DNA of 46,807 nt from an uncultured Bacilli bacterium (lineage in GTDB: Bacteria > Bacillota_I > Bacilli_A > RF39 > UBA660): the NCBI GenBank assembly GCA_944329445.1, contig CALVIH010000005.1, positions 1 to 46,807 of the forward strand, read 5' to 3'. The notes beneath the pieces are model-generated. The model was not told where the DNA came from, ran no database searches, and was given only the letters and a program-made list of their open reading frames with translations. The position numbers and the translations under genes are program-made. This document shows, piece by piece, positions 33,837 to 41,870 of the stretch. Positions within the stretch are counted from its first letter, which is position 1; every line of letters starts with the position of its first letter.

Positions 33837-34902
33837 TTATTTGGCACTTAATTGTTTAGCAACACCATATATTCTTTGCTCTTTTTCGTGTTCTTCAATT
33901 ATCGAATCACATAAAGACTTTCTTTCGTCCGGACTAAATCTTTCAAAAATAGTATTATGATAATCACCCTCTAAGTTAGCGTCTTTATATCTTGTTATTC
34001 TTTTTTTAGCTTCTTGTATCATACCATCAAGACCGGCATTATCAGTTTGAAACTCAGATCCTTTAAAATACATTCTGTTTCCTTGAATCTCATTTGTCAA
34101 ACTATTCATGGCAATATCAGTTAATATGTCATAACCCTTTTTATTAACGTGAAAGTCCAAACCACCCTTGGCACAGTAAGAGCTTATTGGTTCAATATCA
34201 ACGTAGTTTGCCGCGTACTTAAACGATAAATCCTTTACGTACTCATTAAATCGTTTAATAAAATCATTCATTTTTCTAAAACCTTCACTTTTGTTTCCTA
34301 AAATAGCAAACGCCTTTGGAATGTATAAACCCATAATTTGCAAATTAGCATCGTCTTTTATTGTTAGGATATTATAAATGTTTTTCTCCATACCATTAAT
34401 AACACTTTTTATAATATCATCATTTTCCATTAATCCAATTGCTCGATTACGCATTTTCTTATCGAATAAACCAGCGAGAGGATTTCCTTGTAATTCATAC
34501 ATAATGTTATTCGATCCACTTTGATAAAACATAATTAACTCATCTGATTTTTTCATCATGTCGGTTATCCTCTTTTCACTATCTCCCGGAAGGACCGGAT
34601 CCAACAAAGAAAGATCCTTTGGGTAGGCAACCTTACACAATAAGTCTTCACCATTAACATTAATGCACGCTTTTTTCATGTTCTTAAGTTCTTCTAAAGT
34701 TAGATTATGCTTTAAAATTTCGTCAATGTTCCAACTTTTATTTACGAACATATTAAACATGTCAATTACCTCTACTTGGTTTTCATCGTTTGAAACAAGG
34801 TCTTTAATGACGTTTAAAAAACTTTTTTTTGTTTTTATCATGAACGGCACAAGGAACTCCAATTGATTCGTTTCCACCCATTATTAAAATATTTTTTTTC
34901 AT
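33837..34902 (-). pseudogene. SGNH/GDSL-type hydrolase gene split by a +1 frameshift in an A8 run
   Basis: The main frame (from GTG 34877, 346 residues) ends like an SGNH esterase: block III is seen as YQSGSNNIMYEL and the catalytic Asp-His block as GGLDFHVNKKGYDIL, with IMGLYIPKAF before it. The true N-terminus lies in another frame: ATG 34902 with AGGGTGG upstream encodes KKNILIMGGNESIGVPCAVHD and stops at 34804. It contains the expected first strand and Ser motif. The frames meet at eight A (plus-strand T run 34823-34830). Removing one A gives a single 354-residue frame. So the gene is frameshifted, slippage-controlled, or carries a sequencing error. It has a consensus-like promoter and no apparent partner genes. 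Confidence 0.8.
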
Positions 34903-34928
34903 AAATAGCCACCCTTTAAATGTCTAAT

Positions 34929-34957
34929 ATAATATCACTTTTTTATATGTATGTCAA
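34929..34957 (-). promoter_or_regulatory. Promoter of the SGNH hydrolase gene
   Basis: Minus strand TTGACA (complement of 34952-34957), 17-base spacer, TATTAT (complement of 34929-34934), 26 bases before ATG 34902. This supports 34902 as the original start. Confidence 0.8.
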
Positions 34958-34990
34958 AATATTACAAATGTCATAATTACTTATTTAACA

Positions 34991-34996
34991 TATAAT
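34991..34996 (+). promoter_or_regulatory. -10 element of the small Pro/Tyr-rich gene
   Basis: TATAAT 19 bases before the start codon; no convincing -35 at 17 bases. A different sigma factor, for example a sporulation one, is possible. Confidence 0.45.
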
Positions 34997-35015
34997 ATGA
35001 CAAGGAGGTAAGAAT

Positions 35016-35273
35016 ATGAATCAAAGTTATAATGCATCAAATATGATTCCATCCGGAAGTGCAAACTACGGATACTACGTACCAAATGCTATAAGTTATC
35101 AAACTAGTCAAAACGCAAACGACGAAAGGTTAGCTGGAGGGTTCGTATTTCCATTTTTATTAGGTGGTGTAACGGGAGCGGCTTTAGCACCTGCTTTTTG
35201 GCGCCCAAATTATAACAGACCAGTATATTATCCATACCCACCAGCACCATATCCACCTAGAAGATGGTTTTAA
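35016..35273 (+). CDS. Small Pro/Tyr-rich coat-like protein
   Basis: An 85-residue protein: a polar, Asn/Ser/Tyr-rich N-terminus, a short hydrophobic Gly-rich stretch (GGFVFPFLLGGVTGAALAPAF) and a Pro/Tyr/Arg tail (RPVYYPYPPAPYPPRRWF). Similar layouts are common in short spore-coat or exosporium-associated proteins of Firmicutes, and spore genes are present in this window, but no specific family is identified. Coding is supported by AGGAGGTAAGAAT before ATG, a -10 element upstream and a strong terminator. Confidence 0.65.
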   Translation: MNQSYNASNMIPSGSANYGYYVPNAISYQTSQNANDERLAGGFVFPFLLGGVTGAALAPAFWRPNYNRPVYYPYPPAPYPPRRWF

Positions 35274-35279
35274 TAAAAG

Positions 35280-35310
35280 ACTAACCAGGTTTTCCCTTGG
35301 TTAGTTTTTT
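35280..35310 (+). terminator. Terminator of the Pro/Tyr-rich gene
   Basis: ACTAACCA / TGGTTAGT (8 bp, 10-base loop) followed by TTTTTT on the plus strand. On the minus strand a shorter T stretch follows, so it may also serve nothing there, because the GH25 gene ends 9 bases further on and faces it. Confidence 0.8.
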
Positions 35311-35318
35311 ATTAACTA

Positions 35319-36545
35319 CTATAGTATATAACTAATATCAACGTTACCTTCTATTCCGGGAACACGTCCTTTAGACGTGTATTGCCACATTGAGTAAGGC
35401 TCATCATACTTACAAGTACTATTATATTCGGCAACCCAATCGACGTATTTTTTAGAAACACTACCTAATCTGTTCATGGCGTACCATCTTCCCGAATAAA
35501 CCTTTACTTTATACTTATACGATACATGATTACTAACACTATTCACGTACAACTGGACTATCTCATCATACCTGGATTTAGTAATTCCATTCGAACTACT
35601 ATTTTTAGTACTCCAACTTTCAATGTCATAATATATTCCAAGGGTAGGATTTAAATCATATTTATCAATCATGTTATTAGTAAAATCACTTTCTGTTTTC
35701 GCCCCGTTTAAAGTGGTTGAATAGCTGAATAAATATATACCATAAGGTATGTTTAACCGTTTTAACTCACTTATGTTTCTCTCAAACTTTTTATCAAGTG
35801 TTTTCCAATATCCCAATCTTAGTATAACCCCATAGCAATCACTTTCAGACGCAAACCTATCCCAGTCTATGTCTTTTTGGTAGTAACTAACATCTATTAC
35901 CTTAATGTTATTGGTACCTAAATACTTTCCTGATGGTGAAAAATAATTATTAACACCATTTATACTTTTTAATCCCGTTACTTTAATATCATTTTCATAA
36001 TAATACGTGGTTTCATTTTCCGTTACAAAACCATTTTTTAAAACTGGTGCTTGTTCATTTGTTGGTTCTTTACTTTCTTCTACGTTACTATTATCGACCT
36101 TTATTTCTTCTGTAATATCGATAGCTTCACCACTTTCTTCTTGCTTTTCACCATCTGAGTTATCATTACTTTCTTGAACCGTTTCTTCTTCAGGATTAAC
36201 TTCGATTACGTTTTTAACCGGTTCTTTTTCGCCCTCATCTTTTGTAATGTTATCCTGCTTATCTACCTCTTCGTTATTCTTGTTTTCTTCTTCAATAACC
36301 TCTACGCCATTATCTACCATTTCTTGTAAAGCGACACCTACATCATTGTTTACCACGTTACTAACACCAATAGTATATTCTTGATTAACCTTAGGTACGT
36401 TTTGAACATAGTATTTCTTTTTAGTTTGTTCAACGATACTTACTTCTTGTTTCGCTACTTTCTTTTGCTCTTTCCTACTAGATAATAATATCCCGGTTAC
36501 TGCAAACATTAAAATCATACAACCAATAATAATTTTTTTTACCAT
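35319..36545 (-). CDS. Secreted GH25 muramidase (lysozyme)
   Basis: This cell-wall hydrolase cuts MurNAc-GlcNAc bonds. The N-terminus is a signal or anchor (about residues 4-23, KIIIGCMILMFAVTGILLSS). It is followed by a long Glu/Asn/Val acidic linker (about 70-170), a single short wall-binding-like repeat (TTYYYENDIKVTGLKSINGVNNYF, about 183-207) and a GH25 domain from about residue 218. GH25 landmarks are IDVSYYQKDIDW, IYLFSYST, the catalytic pair in YYDIESW, and MWQYTSKGRVPGIEGNVD at the end. The length of 408 residues suits a surface autolysin. SD AAAGGAGG lies 5 bases before ATG. Confidence 0.92.
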   Translation of the reverse strand: MVKKIIIGCMILMFAVTGILLSSRKEQKKVAKQEVSIVEQTKKKYYVQNVPKVNQEYTIGVSNVVNNDVGVALQEMVDNGVEVIEEENKNNEEVDKQDNITKDEGEKEPVKNVIEVNPEEETVQESNDNSDGEKQEESGEAIDITEEIKVDNSNVEESKEPTNEQAPVLKNGFVTENETTYYYENDIKVTGLKSINGVNNYFSPSGKYLGTNNIKVIDVSYYQKDIDWDRFASESDCYGVILRLGYWKTLDKKFERNISELKRLNIPYGIYLFSYSTTLNGAKTESDFTNNMIDKYDLNPTLGIYYDIESWSTKNSSSNGITKSRYDEIVQLYVNSVSNHVSYKYKVKVYSGRWYAMNRLGSVSKKYVDWVAEYNSTCKYDEPYSMWQYTSKGRVPGIEGNVDISYIL

Positions 36546-36560
36546 ATAACCTCCTTTTGA

Positions 36561-36589
36561 TTTACATATTTTTATTATTAATGTATAAT
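36561..36589 (+). promoter_or_regulatory. Promoter of a candidate small RNA
   Basis: TTTACA (36561-36566), 17-base spacer, TATAAT (36584-36589) on the plus strand, where no protein-coding gene follows. Confidence 0.6.
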
Positions 36590-36595
36590 ATATAT

Positions 36596-36677
36596 GAAGG
36601 AAGCAGCTTAACTAGTTGTTTTCCAATGTTTTTTTGGTTGAAAAACAAGGCTGGTTAACTAACCTTGTTTTTCTTTT
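36596..36677 (+). ncRNA. Candidate small RNA with alternative hairpins
   Basis: From the plus-strand promoter a transcript of about 80 nt would end at a strong intrinsic terminator (AAAAACAAGG / CCTTGTTTTT, then CTTTT). Its 5' half (CTAGTTGTTTTCCAA) can instead pair with TTGAAAAACAAGGCTGG, capturing the 5' arm of the terminator. There is no open frame with a ribosome site. The terminator is symmetrical, so it could also end the minus-strand 29-residue gene. It resembles no RNA family I know. Confidence 0.45.
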
Positions 36678-36765
36678 AATAATTTATAATAACAATCACT
36701 GCTATTACAAGCATTAAAACGATAATTAATTTGATGTTAAACTTTATTTCAAATCTAAATCTCAT
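36676..36765 (-). CDS. 29-residue membrane peptide
   Basis: A short frame encodes a peptide that starts MRFRFEIKFNIK and ends in one hydrophobic helix (LIIVLMLVIAVIVIINY). A GTGATAG stretch lies upstream, and a bidirectional hairpin terminator follows within 10 bases. Size and layout fit small membrane peptides or toxin-like peptides, and the plus-strand candidate RNA ends over its 3' end. Being so short, coding is uncertain. Confidence 0.4.
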   Translation of the reverse strand: MRFRFEIKFNIKLIIVLMLVIAVIVIINY

Positions 36766-36884
36766 AACTATCACATCCCTTCTTATTCAAAAAGAAACGG
36801 AAAACTTTCGATTAGTTCTTTTTACTACCTCCTCATGCTTATAGTTAGACATTTTTCTTAAAATACCCCTGAAAAATACTTAAA

Positions 36885-36912
36885 AAAGAAAAAAATTAGG
36901 AAAAAACCTAAT
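36885..36912 (-). terminator. Terminator of uvrC, overlapping its stop
   Basis: Minus strand ATTAGG / CCTAAT with a T6 loop followed by seven T. The TAG stop of uvrC lies in the 5' arm. The surrounding stretch 36766-36884 has no supported gene. Confidence 0.85.
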
Positions 36913-38674
36913 CTTTTTTATATTCTTTTAGAAAATCATATAAGTCTTGAGCAACCTTACTAGGCAAAGTTTCTTCTAATTCTTCTTTGGTCAAACTTTT
37001 TAGTTTAGTAATTGTTTTATACTTTTTAAGCAATTCTTTTTTTCTTTTATTACCTATTCCTGGCACGTTATCTAATATACTAGATAAACTTCCTTTACTC
37101 CTAATGTCTTTATGATAATTAATGGTGTACCTATGAACCTCGTCTTGCATTCTGGTTAACAGGTGAAACACGTCTGAGGTTTTATCTATTTCGTACTCTT
37201 TTTCACTGCTGATAAGTGCCGTTGTTGTGTGCTTATCATTTTTTTTAAGACCGAGAACCGGGATGTCTAAATATAGACTATCTAATATTTCTTTTGCAGC
37301 GTTAACCTGAATTATACCTCCATCAACGATTATTAAATCGGGTTTTTCTAGTTTATCGTGAAGTACCCGGTAATACCTTCTATAAATAACCTCTTGCATG
37401 GTATGGTAATCATCCTTAGAACCAGAATCTATTTTATATTTACGATACTCTTTTTTATCAGGTTTACCATTTGTAAAAACAACCATACCACTTACCGTAT
37501 AAGTCCCAAATAAATGAGCGTTATCAAATGCTTCTATCCTTTTTAAATTTGGTATTCCAATTAGTTTTCCAAGCTTTTCGTTAGCTCCAAAAGTACGCTC
37601 CTCATCCCTTATAATAAGTTCAAAACGTTCATCTAAAACTATCTTTGCGTTCTCATAAGCCATGTCAACCAATTTTTTCTTAAGTCCTCTTTGAGGGATT
37701 AAAACCTTTGTTTCTAACGCACTTTGTAAAAGTTCGACGTCAAATGAATCACTTACTAAAATCTCCTTCGGTAATTCATTTTTATCATAAAAGCTCATAA
37801 CAAAATATGATAATGTATCTTTTACGTCATCAATTAAAGGAAATACTTCCTTATCCCGCATGTTTATTCTTCCGTCTCTTAAATGAAGTACCTGAAATGA
37901 TATATAATCATTTTTAACATAATAATTTATTACGTCTCTTGTTACGTTATCATTCAAACTAATCTTTTGTTTTTCCAATACCTTATCAATGTATTCTAAC
38001 ATTTCTTTGTATTCTATGGCCCTTTCAAAGTTTAAACTGTTTGAGGCCTCAAGCATTAAATTGTTTATTTTTTTTCTTACCTCGTCATAATTACCCTTTA
38101 AGAAACTGGTAACCTCACTAATCATGTTATTAATTACTTGTTTGTCAATCTTTTTTTCACAGTAGCCTAAACATTGCCCAATATGATAATATAAGCAAAC
38201 TTTCTTATCCATCGTGTGACACTTTCTAAACGGATATATTCTGTTTAATAATTGTACCGTTTTTCTAGCGGCATAGGCATTGGGGTACGGGCCGAATAAT
38301 TTTCCTTTATGTCCTTTTATTTTTCTTGGCCTTGAAATGATAAGCCTTGGGTACTTATCATTAGTTATTTCAATGTATGGATATGATTTGTTATCCTTAA
38401 GTAAAATGTTATACTTAGGTGAATATTTTTTTATTAAGTTTATTTCTAATAATAATGATTCTACTTCGCTTTCGGTTACGATGTATTCGAAATCCTTTAT
38501 GTTTTCTACTAATGCCTTGGTTTTACCCGTATGTTCTCTGTTAAAGTAAGAAGATACCCTTCTTTTTAGATTCTTTGCTTTACCAACGTATATTACCTGA
38601 TCATTTTCGTTTTTCATTAAATAACAACCAGGTTCGGTTGTTAAAAGCTTTAGTTTTTCTTTAATTTTATCCAT
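36908..38674 (-). CDS. uvrC: Excinuclease ABC subunit C
   Basis: UvrC makes the two incisions in nucleotide-excision repair. The N-terminal GIY-YIG nuclease has CYLMKNENDQVIYVGKAKNLKRRVSSYF, followed by the Cys cluster CLYYHIGQCLGYC and the UVR motif around LNFERAIEYKEMLEYI. The RNase H-like 5' nuclease has FDNAHLFGTYTVSGMVVF and LIIVDGGIIQVNAA. A C-terminal helix-hairpin-helix (LDNVPGIGNKRKKELL) ends it. The 588-residue length is typical. AGGTGAT precedes ATG. uvrA and uvrB are not in the window. Confidence 0.96.
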   Translation of the reverse strand: MDKIKEKLKLLTTEPGCYLMKNENDQVIYVGKAKNLKRRVSSYFNREHTGKTKALVENIKDFEYIVTESEVESLLLEINLIKKYSPKYNILLKDNKSYPYIEITNDKYPRLIISRPRKIKGHKGKLFGPYPNAYAARKTVQLLNRIYPFRKCHTMDKKVCLYYHIGQCLGYCEKKIDKQVINNMISEVTSFLKGNYDEVRKKINNLMLEASNSLNFERAIEYKEMLEYIDKVLEKQKISLNDNVTRDVINYYVKNDYISFQVLHLRDGRINMRDKEVFPLIDDVKDTLSYFVMSFYDKNELPKEILVSDSFDVELLQSALETKVLIPQRGLKKKLVDMAYENAKIVLDERFELIIRDEERTFGANEKLGKLIGIPNLKRIEAFDNAHLFGTYTVSGMVVFTNGKPDKKEYRKYKIDSGSKDDYHTMQEVIYRRYYRVLHDKLEKPDLIIVDGGIIQVNAAKEILDSLYLDIPVLGLKKNDKHTTTALISSEKEYEIDKTSDVFHLLTRMQDEVHRYTINYHKDIRSKGSLSSILDNVPGIGNKRKKELLKKYKTITKLKSLTKEELEETLPSKVAQDLYDFLKEYKKD

Positions 38675-38703
38675 AAATAAATCACCTACACGTATTATAC
38701 CAC

Positions 38704-38739
38704 AAAAAAGCCATACCTTTATCTTCTTGGGGCATAGCC
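38704..38739 (-). terminator. Terminator of the divergent sigma gene, overlapping its 3' end
   Basis: Minus strand GGCTATGCC pairs with GGTATGGCT (9 bp with G-U pairs, 13-base loop) and is followed by TTTTT. The 5' arm lies in the last codons of the gene. Confidence 0.65.
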
Positions 38740-39573
38740 ATAATTAATACCAGTTTCAGACATTTCTTTTACCATGTCTACATTTATAATAATGTTATAC
38801 AATTTACCAATTACTTTGTAATAAGAAAGTATTTCTTCTTCACTTAAGTATATGTCTTCGAAATTCGACATTAAAGAAAAATCGTTTGACCATACCTTTT
38901 TTAAAAGGTTTATCTCATCTTTGCTCAAGTGCTTTTTAATAACGTTTCTTCCTATTTCTTCAGACACTCCTAAATAACTGAATAAATCAAAATGGTATGG
39001 TTTATCATCTTCTATCTTCTTAGATGAAATAGCACCTCTTAACTTACCTTTAGACTCAATGAATTTAATATAAAAATTATCAGGTGAACAACCAAAAGCC
39101 CTGCCAAGCTCTACGTCCGATAAAATCCGGTTATTAATAAGCCCTAATTTAGCCATTAAAACGTTTTTTTGCATAAAAGTAAAATAATCCGTACCAATTA
39201 TAAATTTTTTTATTTGATTAACTAACTCTTTATTTTCTAAAGCTGAAACAAAATCAAACCAATCACTTTTCAAAACAATCTTGGATACTTCGCGATTGGT
39301 ATTATAACTCTGAATAATTTTCTTCATTTTATATCTCATTTTTTTATGTAAATAATTATTTAGACTTTCGTTTCTATTCTTTGATAAATACTCGTTTATA
39401 GAGTCAATTATAAATAAATAACCATCTTGTAATATATCTTCTTTATTCTCTTTAGAATAATTAAACTTATTAAGGTACGACTCGGCCAAATACAAATTAT
39501 TTTTAACTAATTCATTAAAGGCGTTTTTATCACCATTCTTTATTTTTTCAATAAGACGTGTATCTTCAGTCAT
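38719..39573 (-). CDS. Divergent sigma-70-family factor
   Basis: The first 100 residues match sigma region 2: TRLIEKIKNGDKNAFNELVKNN, YLAESYLNKF, and DILQDGYLFIIDSINEYL, then a weak -10-melting segment (KKMRYKMKKIIQSY). Residues about 135-185 look like region 4 (FMQKNVLMAKLGLINN…LSDVELGRAFGCSPDNFYIKFIESKGKLR). A further 100 residues contain another degenerate helical block (LSKDEINLLKKVW). At 284 residues it is too long for a simple ECF factor and has no region 3 or anti-sigma neighbour. It could recognise a special promoter class; spore or stress promoters are possible. ATG is preceded by GGGGGA. Confidence 0.72.
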   Translation of the reverse strand: MTEDTRLIEKIKNGDKNAFNELVKNNLYLAESYLNKFNYSKENKEDILQDGYLFIIDSINEYLSKNRNESLNNYLHKKMRYKMKKIIQSYNTNREVSKIVLKSDWFDFVSALENKELVNQIKKFIIGTDYFTFMQKNVLMAKLGLINNRILSDVELGRAFGCSPDNFYIKFIESKGKLRGAISSKKIEDDKPYHFDLFSYLGVSEEIGRNVIKKHLSKDEINLLKKVWSNDFSLMSNFEDIYLSEEEILSYYKVIGKLYNIIINVDMVKEMSETGINYGYAPRR

Positions 39574-39603
39574 AAAAAATCCCCCTTTTTCTCTTAGTGA
39601 CTT

Positions 39604-39632
39604 ATACTATCACATTAAAATTATTTTGTCAA
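39604..39632 (-). promoter_or_regulatory. Promoter of the divergent sigma gene
   Basis: Minus strand TTGACA (complement of 39627-39632), 17-base spacer, TAGTAT (complement of 39604-39609). The -35 overlaps the T run of the pyrH terminator. Confidence 0.65.
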
Positions 39633-39657
39633 AAAAAGAACTATTTAATAATAGTTC
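39631..39657 (-). terminator. Terminator of pyrH, containing its stop
   Basis: Minus strand GAACTATT / AATAGTTC (8 bp, 4-base loop) followed by seven T. The pyrH stop codon is inside the stem. Confidence 0.88.
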
Positions 39658-40345
39658 CAACTTTTTTTCCGGAAATAACCCTTTTTAAATCATCTTTGTT
39701 ATTTATATTAACAACGATTATTGGTATTTCGTTATCCATGCACATGGTAGTAGAAGTTGAATCCATTACCTTTAGTTTTTTATTTAATACTTCTAAATAA
39801 GATATTTCATCATACTTTTTAGCAGCCTTATTCTTTTTTGGATCACTATCATAAACGCCATCAACGTTGGTTGCCTTAATTAGTGCATCAGCATGAATTT
39901 CTGCCGCCTTTAAAGCTGCGGCCGTATCAGTTGTAAAAAACGGACTACCAGTACCACAACCAAAGATAACTATTCTTTTTTTATCTAAATGCTTGTGTGC
40001 TCTTCCTTTTATGTAAAACTCTGCTACCTGTCTCATTTCTATCGCCGTTTGAACCCTTGATTCAACACCAATCTGCCTAAAAGCATCGTTTAGTGTTAAA
40101 GCGTTCATCGTGGTAGCAAGCATTCCGATATAATCTGCGGTAGCATGGTCAAAGTCTTCGTTTTGCCTACCTCTCCAAAAGTTACCACCACCTACTACTA
40201 TACCTATTTCTACACCCATGTCATACACATCTTTTATTTTTTTACATATGTCTAAAACGGTTTCGTAACAAACTCCTGTTTTTTTACTACCCGCAAGTGC
40301 CTCTCCACTTAGTTTAATTAGTATTCTTTTGTATTTTGCGCCCAT
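39641..40345 (-). CDS. pyrH: Uridylate kinase PyrH
   Basis: PyrH phosphorylates UMP to UDP in pyrimidine synthesis. The amino-acid-kinase fold is evident in RILIKLSGEALAG, VVGGGNFWRGRQ, YIGMLATTMNALTL, and IFGCGTGSPFFTTDTAAALKA; 234 residues is normal. In most Firmicutes pyrH is followed by frr (ribosome recycling factor), but here a terminator and a sigma-like gene follow. SD GGAGG precedes ATG. murE lies upstream. Confidence 0.96.
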   Translation of the reverse strand: MGAKYKRILIKLSGEALAGSKKTGVCYETVLDICKKIKDVYDMGVEIGIVVGGGNFWRGRQNEDFDHATADYIGMLATTMNALTLNDAFRQIGVESRVQTAIEMRQVAEFYIKGRAHKHLDKKRIVIFGCGTGSPFFTTDTAAALKAAEIHADALIKATNVDGVYDSDPKKNKAAKKYDEISYLEVLNKKLKVMDSTSTTMCMDNEIPIIVVNINNKDDLKRVISGKKVGTIIK

Positions 40346-40366
40346 GTTTATACCTCCTTTTACGCA

Positions 40367-40403
40367 TAAAAAGACAGACGATTAAATTAATCATCTATCT
40401 TTT
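40367..40403 (-). terminator. Terminator after murE, containing its last codons
   Basis: Minus strand: a 16-bp stem with G-U pairs (arms complementary to 40369-40384 and 40388-40403, 3-base loop) followed by TTTTT. The murE stop and final Asp codons lie within it. pyrH follows on the same strand. Confidence 0.85.
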
Positions 40404-41784
40404 CTATCCTAATTACTTTATTACTTTCTAAATATTCAAGAACCGTCTTTTTATCATTAAAAGGGATTCTCTCATTATTTTTAACAATCATAACCTCTTC
40501 ATGGCCCTTTCCCAAAATTAAAAGAGCGTCGTTAGTAGTTAAAAGGTTAATTCCTTTTATTATGGCTTTCTTTCTGTCTAACTCGATTTCGTAGTTTGTA
40601 TTTTTTAAGCCTTTTATCATGTCATCCACGATTCTATTCGGATCTTCATTATGTACGTCATCACAAGTAATGATGGCTCTATCACTTAGGTCGGTAACTA
40701 TTTTAGTCATGATCGGCCTTTTTGTTCTATCACGGTCTCCAGTGCAGCCAAAAACCGTATAAATCTTACCATCACAAACTTCTTTTACCGTACTTATAAC
40801 GTTTAATACCGCATCAGGAGTGTGTGCATAATCAATTATTATTCTGTTATTTTTATACTCAACCATGTCCATTCTACCCGCTGGGGAATTAACATTAAGC
40901 AAAACATCATATATTTCTGAATAAGTAAAACCAAGCTCATATAAGATAATAATCGTGGTTAATACGTTATATATATTATATTTACCAATTAAAGGAACCT
41001 TGATGTTTTGTTTTACACCATCGCTTATAAAGGTAAAACTAGTACCCATGATACTCATCTGATAATCACTTACCCGGTAATCACCACCGGTAAAACCATA
41101 CGTAATATTCTCGTTATAATCAAGCATAAAAATGTTTTTGTTAGGATCATCAAAGTTTATTACGGCTTTACCACCCGGCCTAATTTGGTTAAATAACTTC
41201 TGTTTACACAACGCATAGTTTGCCATGGTTCCATGAATATTTAAATGATCCTGAGTTAAATTAGTGAAAATAGCATATTCAAAAGGAACGTTTTCTAATC
41301 TTCTGTGAAGAAGTCCCTCACTTGAGGCCTCTATAACCCCATACCTATACCCTTCATCATACGCCGCTATTAACATGTCATATATTTCGGTTACCTCAGG
41401 AGTTGTGTTTGGCATATCAAATATTTTTTTCTCCCTAAAATAACCAATCGTACCAATGTAACAACATTTCTTATCAAGCTTGTTTAAGGTATCATAAATA
41501 AGATAAGCAGCGGTTGACTTTCCGTTGGTACCAGTAACCCCTATCAAATGCATTTCGTTTAAATACTTATTATAATGCTCTCTTAAATAATCATTTAAAT
41601 ATTTTCTAGAGTCACTTACTATTTCATAAGGAACCGAATATTCACCCTCTTCGGCAATTATTTTGGATGCTCCATTTTCAATTGCTTTTGGAATAAACGT
41701 GTGACCATCACCAACAATACCACGAAGAGCAACAAATATATCACCTTTTTTAACTTTTCTAGAATCTGTTTTTATATTAATCAC
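40387..41784 (-). CDS. murE: UDP-MurNAc-tripeptide synthetase MurE
   Basis: MurE adds the third residue of the peptidoglycan stem peptide. Visible are SDSRKVKKGDIFVALRG at the start, the ATP loop GVTGTNGKSTA (Lys 89), NTTPEV, LTQDHLNIHG, and CKQKLF in place of the carbamyl-Lys helix. The C-terminal domain starts DYAHTPDAV. The third-residue pocket motif reads DDVHNEDP (about 375-382), not the DNPR of meso-diaminopimelate enzymes, so the diamino acid may not be DAP. The length of 465 residues is slightly short. The start is GTG 41784, with GGTGATATC upstream. It is divergent from yigZ. Confidence 0.93.
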   Translation of the reverse strand: MINIKTDSRKVKKGDIFVALRGIVGDGHTFIPKAIENGASKIIAEEGEYSVPYEIVSDSRKYLNDYLREHYNKYLNEMHLIGVTGTNGKSTAAYLIYDTLNKLDKKCCYIGTIGYFREKKIFDMPNTTPEVTEIYDMLIAAYDEGYRYGVIEASSEGLLHRRLENVPFEYAIFTNLTQDHLNIHGTMANYALCKQKLFNQIRPGGKAVINFDDPNKNIFMLDYNENITYGFTGGDYRVSDYQMSIMGTSFTFISDGVKQNIKVPLIGKYNIYNVLTTIIILYELGFTYSEIYDVLLNVNSPAGRMDMVEYKNNRIIIDYAHTPDAVLNVISTVKEVCDGKIYTVFGCTGDRDRTKRPIMTKIVTDLSDRAIITCDDVHNEDPNRIVDDMIKGLKNTNYEIELDRKKAIIKGINLLTTNDALLILGKGHEEVMIVKNNERIPFNDKKTVLEYLESNKVIRIEKIDD

Positions 41785-41824
41785 GATATCACCATTTTCT
41801 TCTTATTAACATTATATAATAAAT

Positions 41825-41853
41825 TTGATTAAAATGAAATAATCATTTATAAT
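41825..41853 (+). promoter_or_regulatory. Promoter of yigZ
   Basis: TTGATT (41825-41830), 17-base spacer, TATAAT (41848-41853), 17 bases before the start codon. A minus-strand TATAAT for murE (complement of 41811-41816) lies beside it. Confidence 0.75.
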
Positions 41854-41870
41854 GTTTTTGGTGATTTAAC

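Noticed and set aside
36787-36852. 21-codon minus-strand frame starting MSNYKHEE
   Set aside because: It ends in TGA (rare here), has no good ribosome site and no homology that I recognise.
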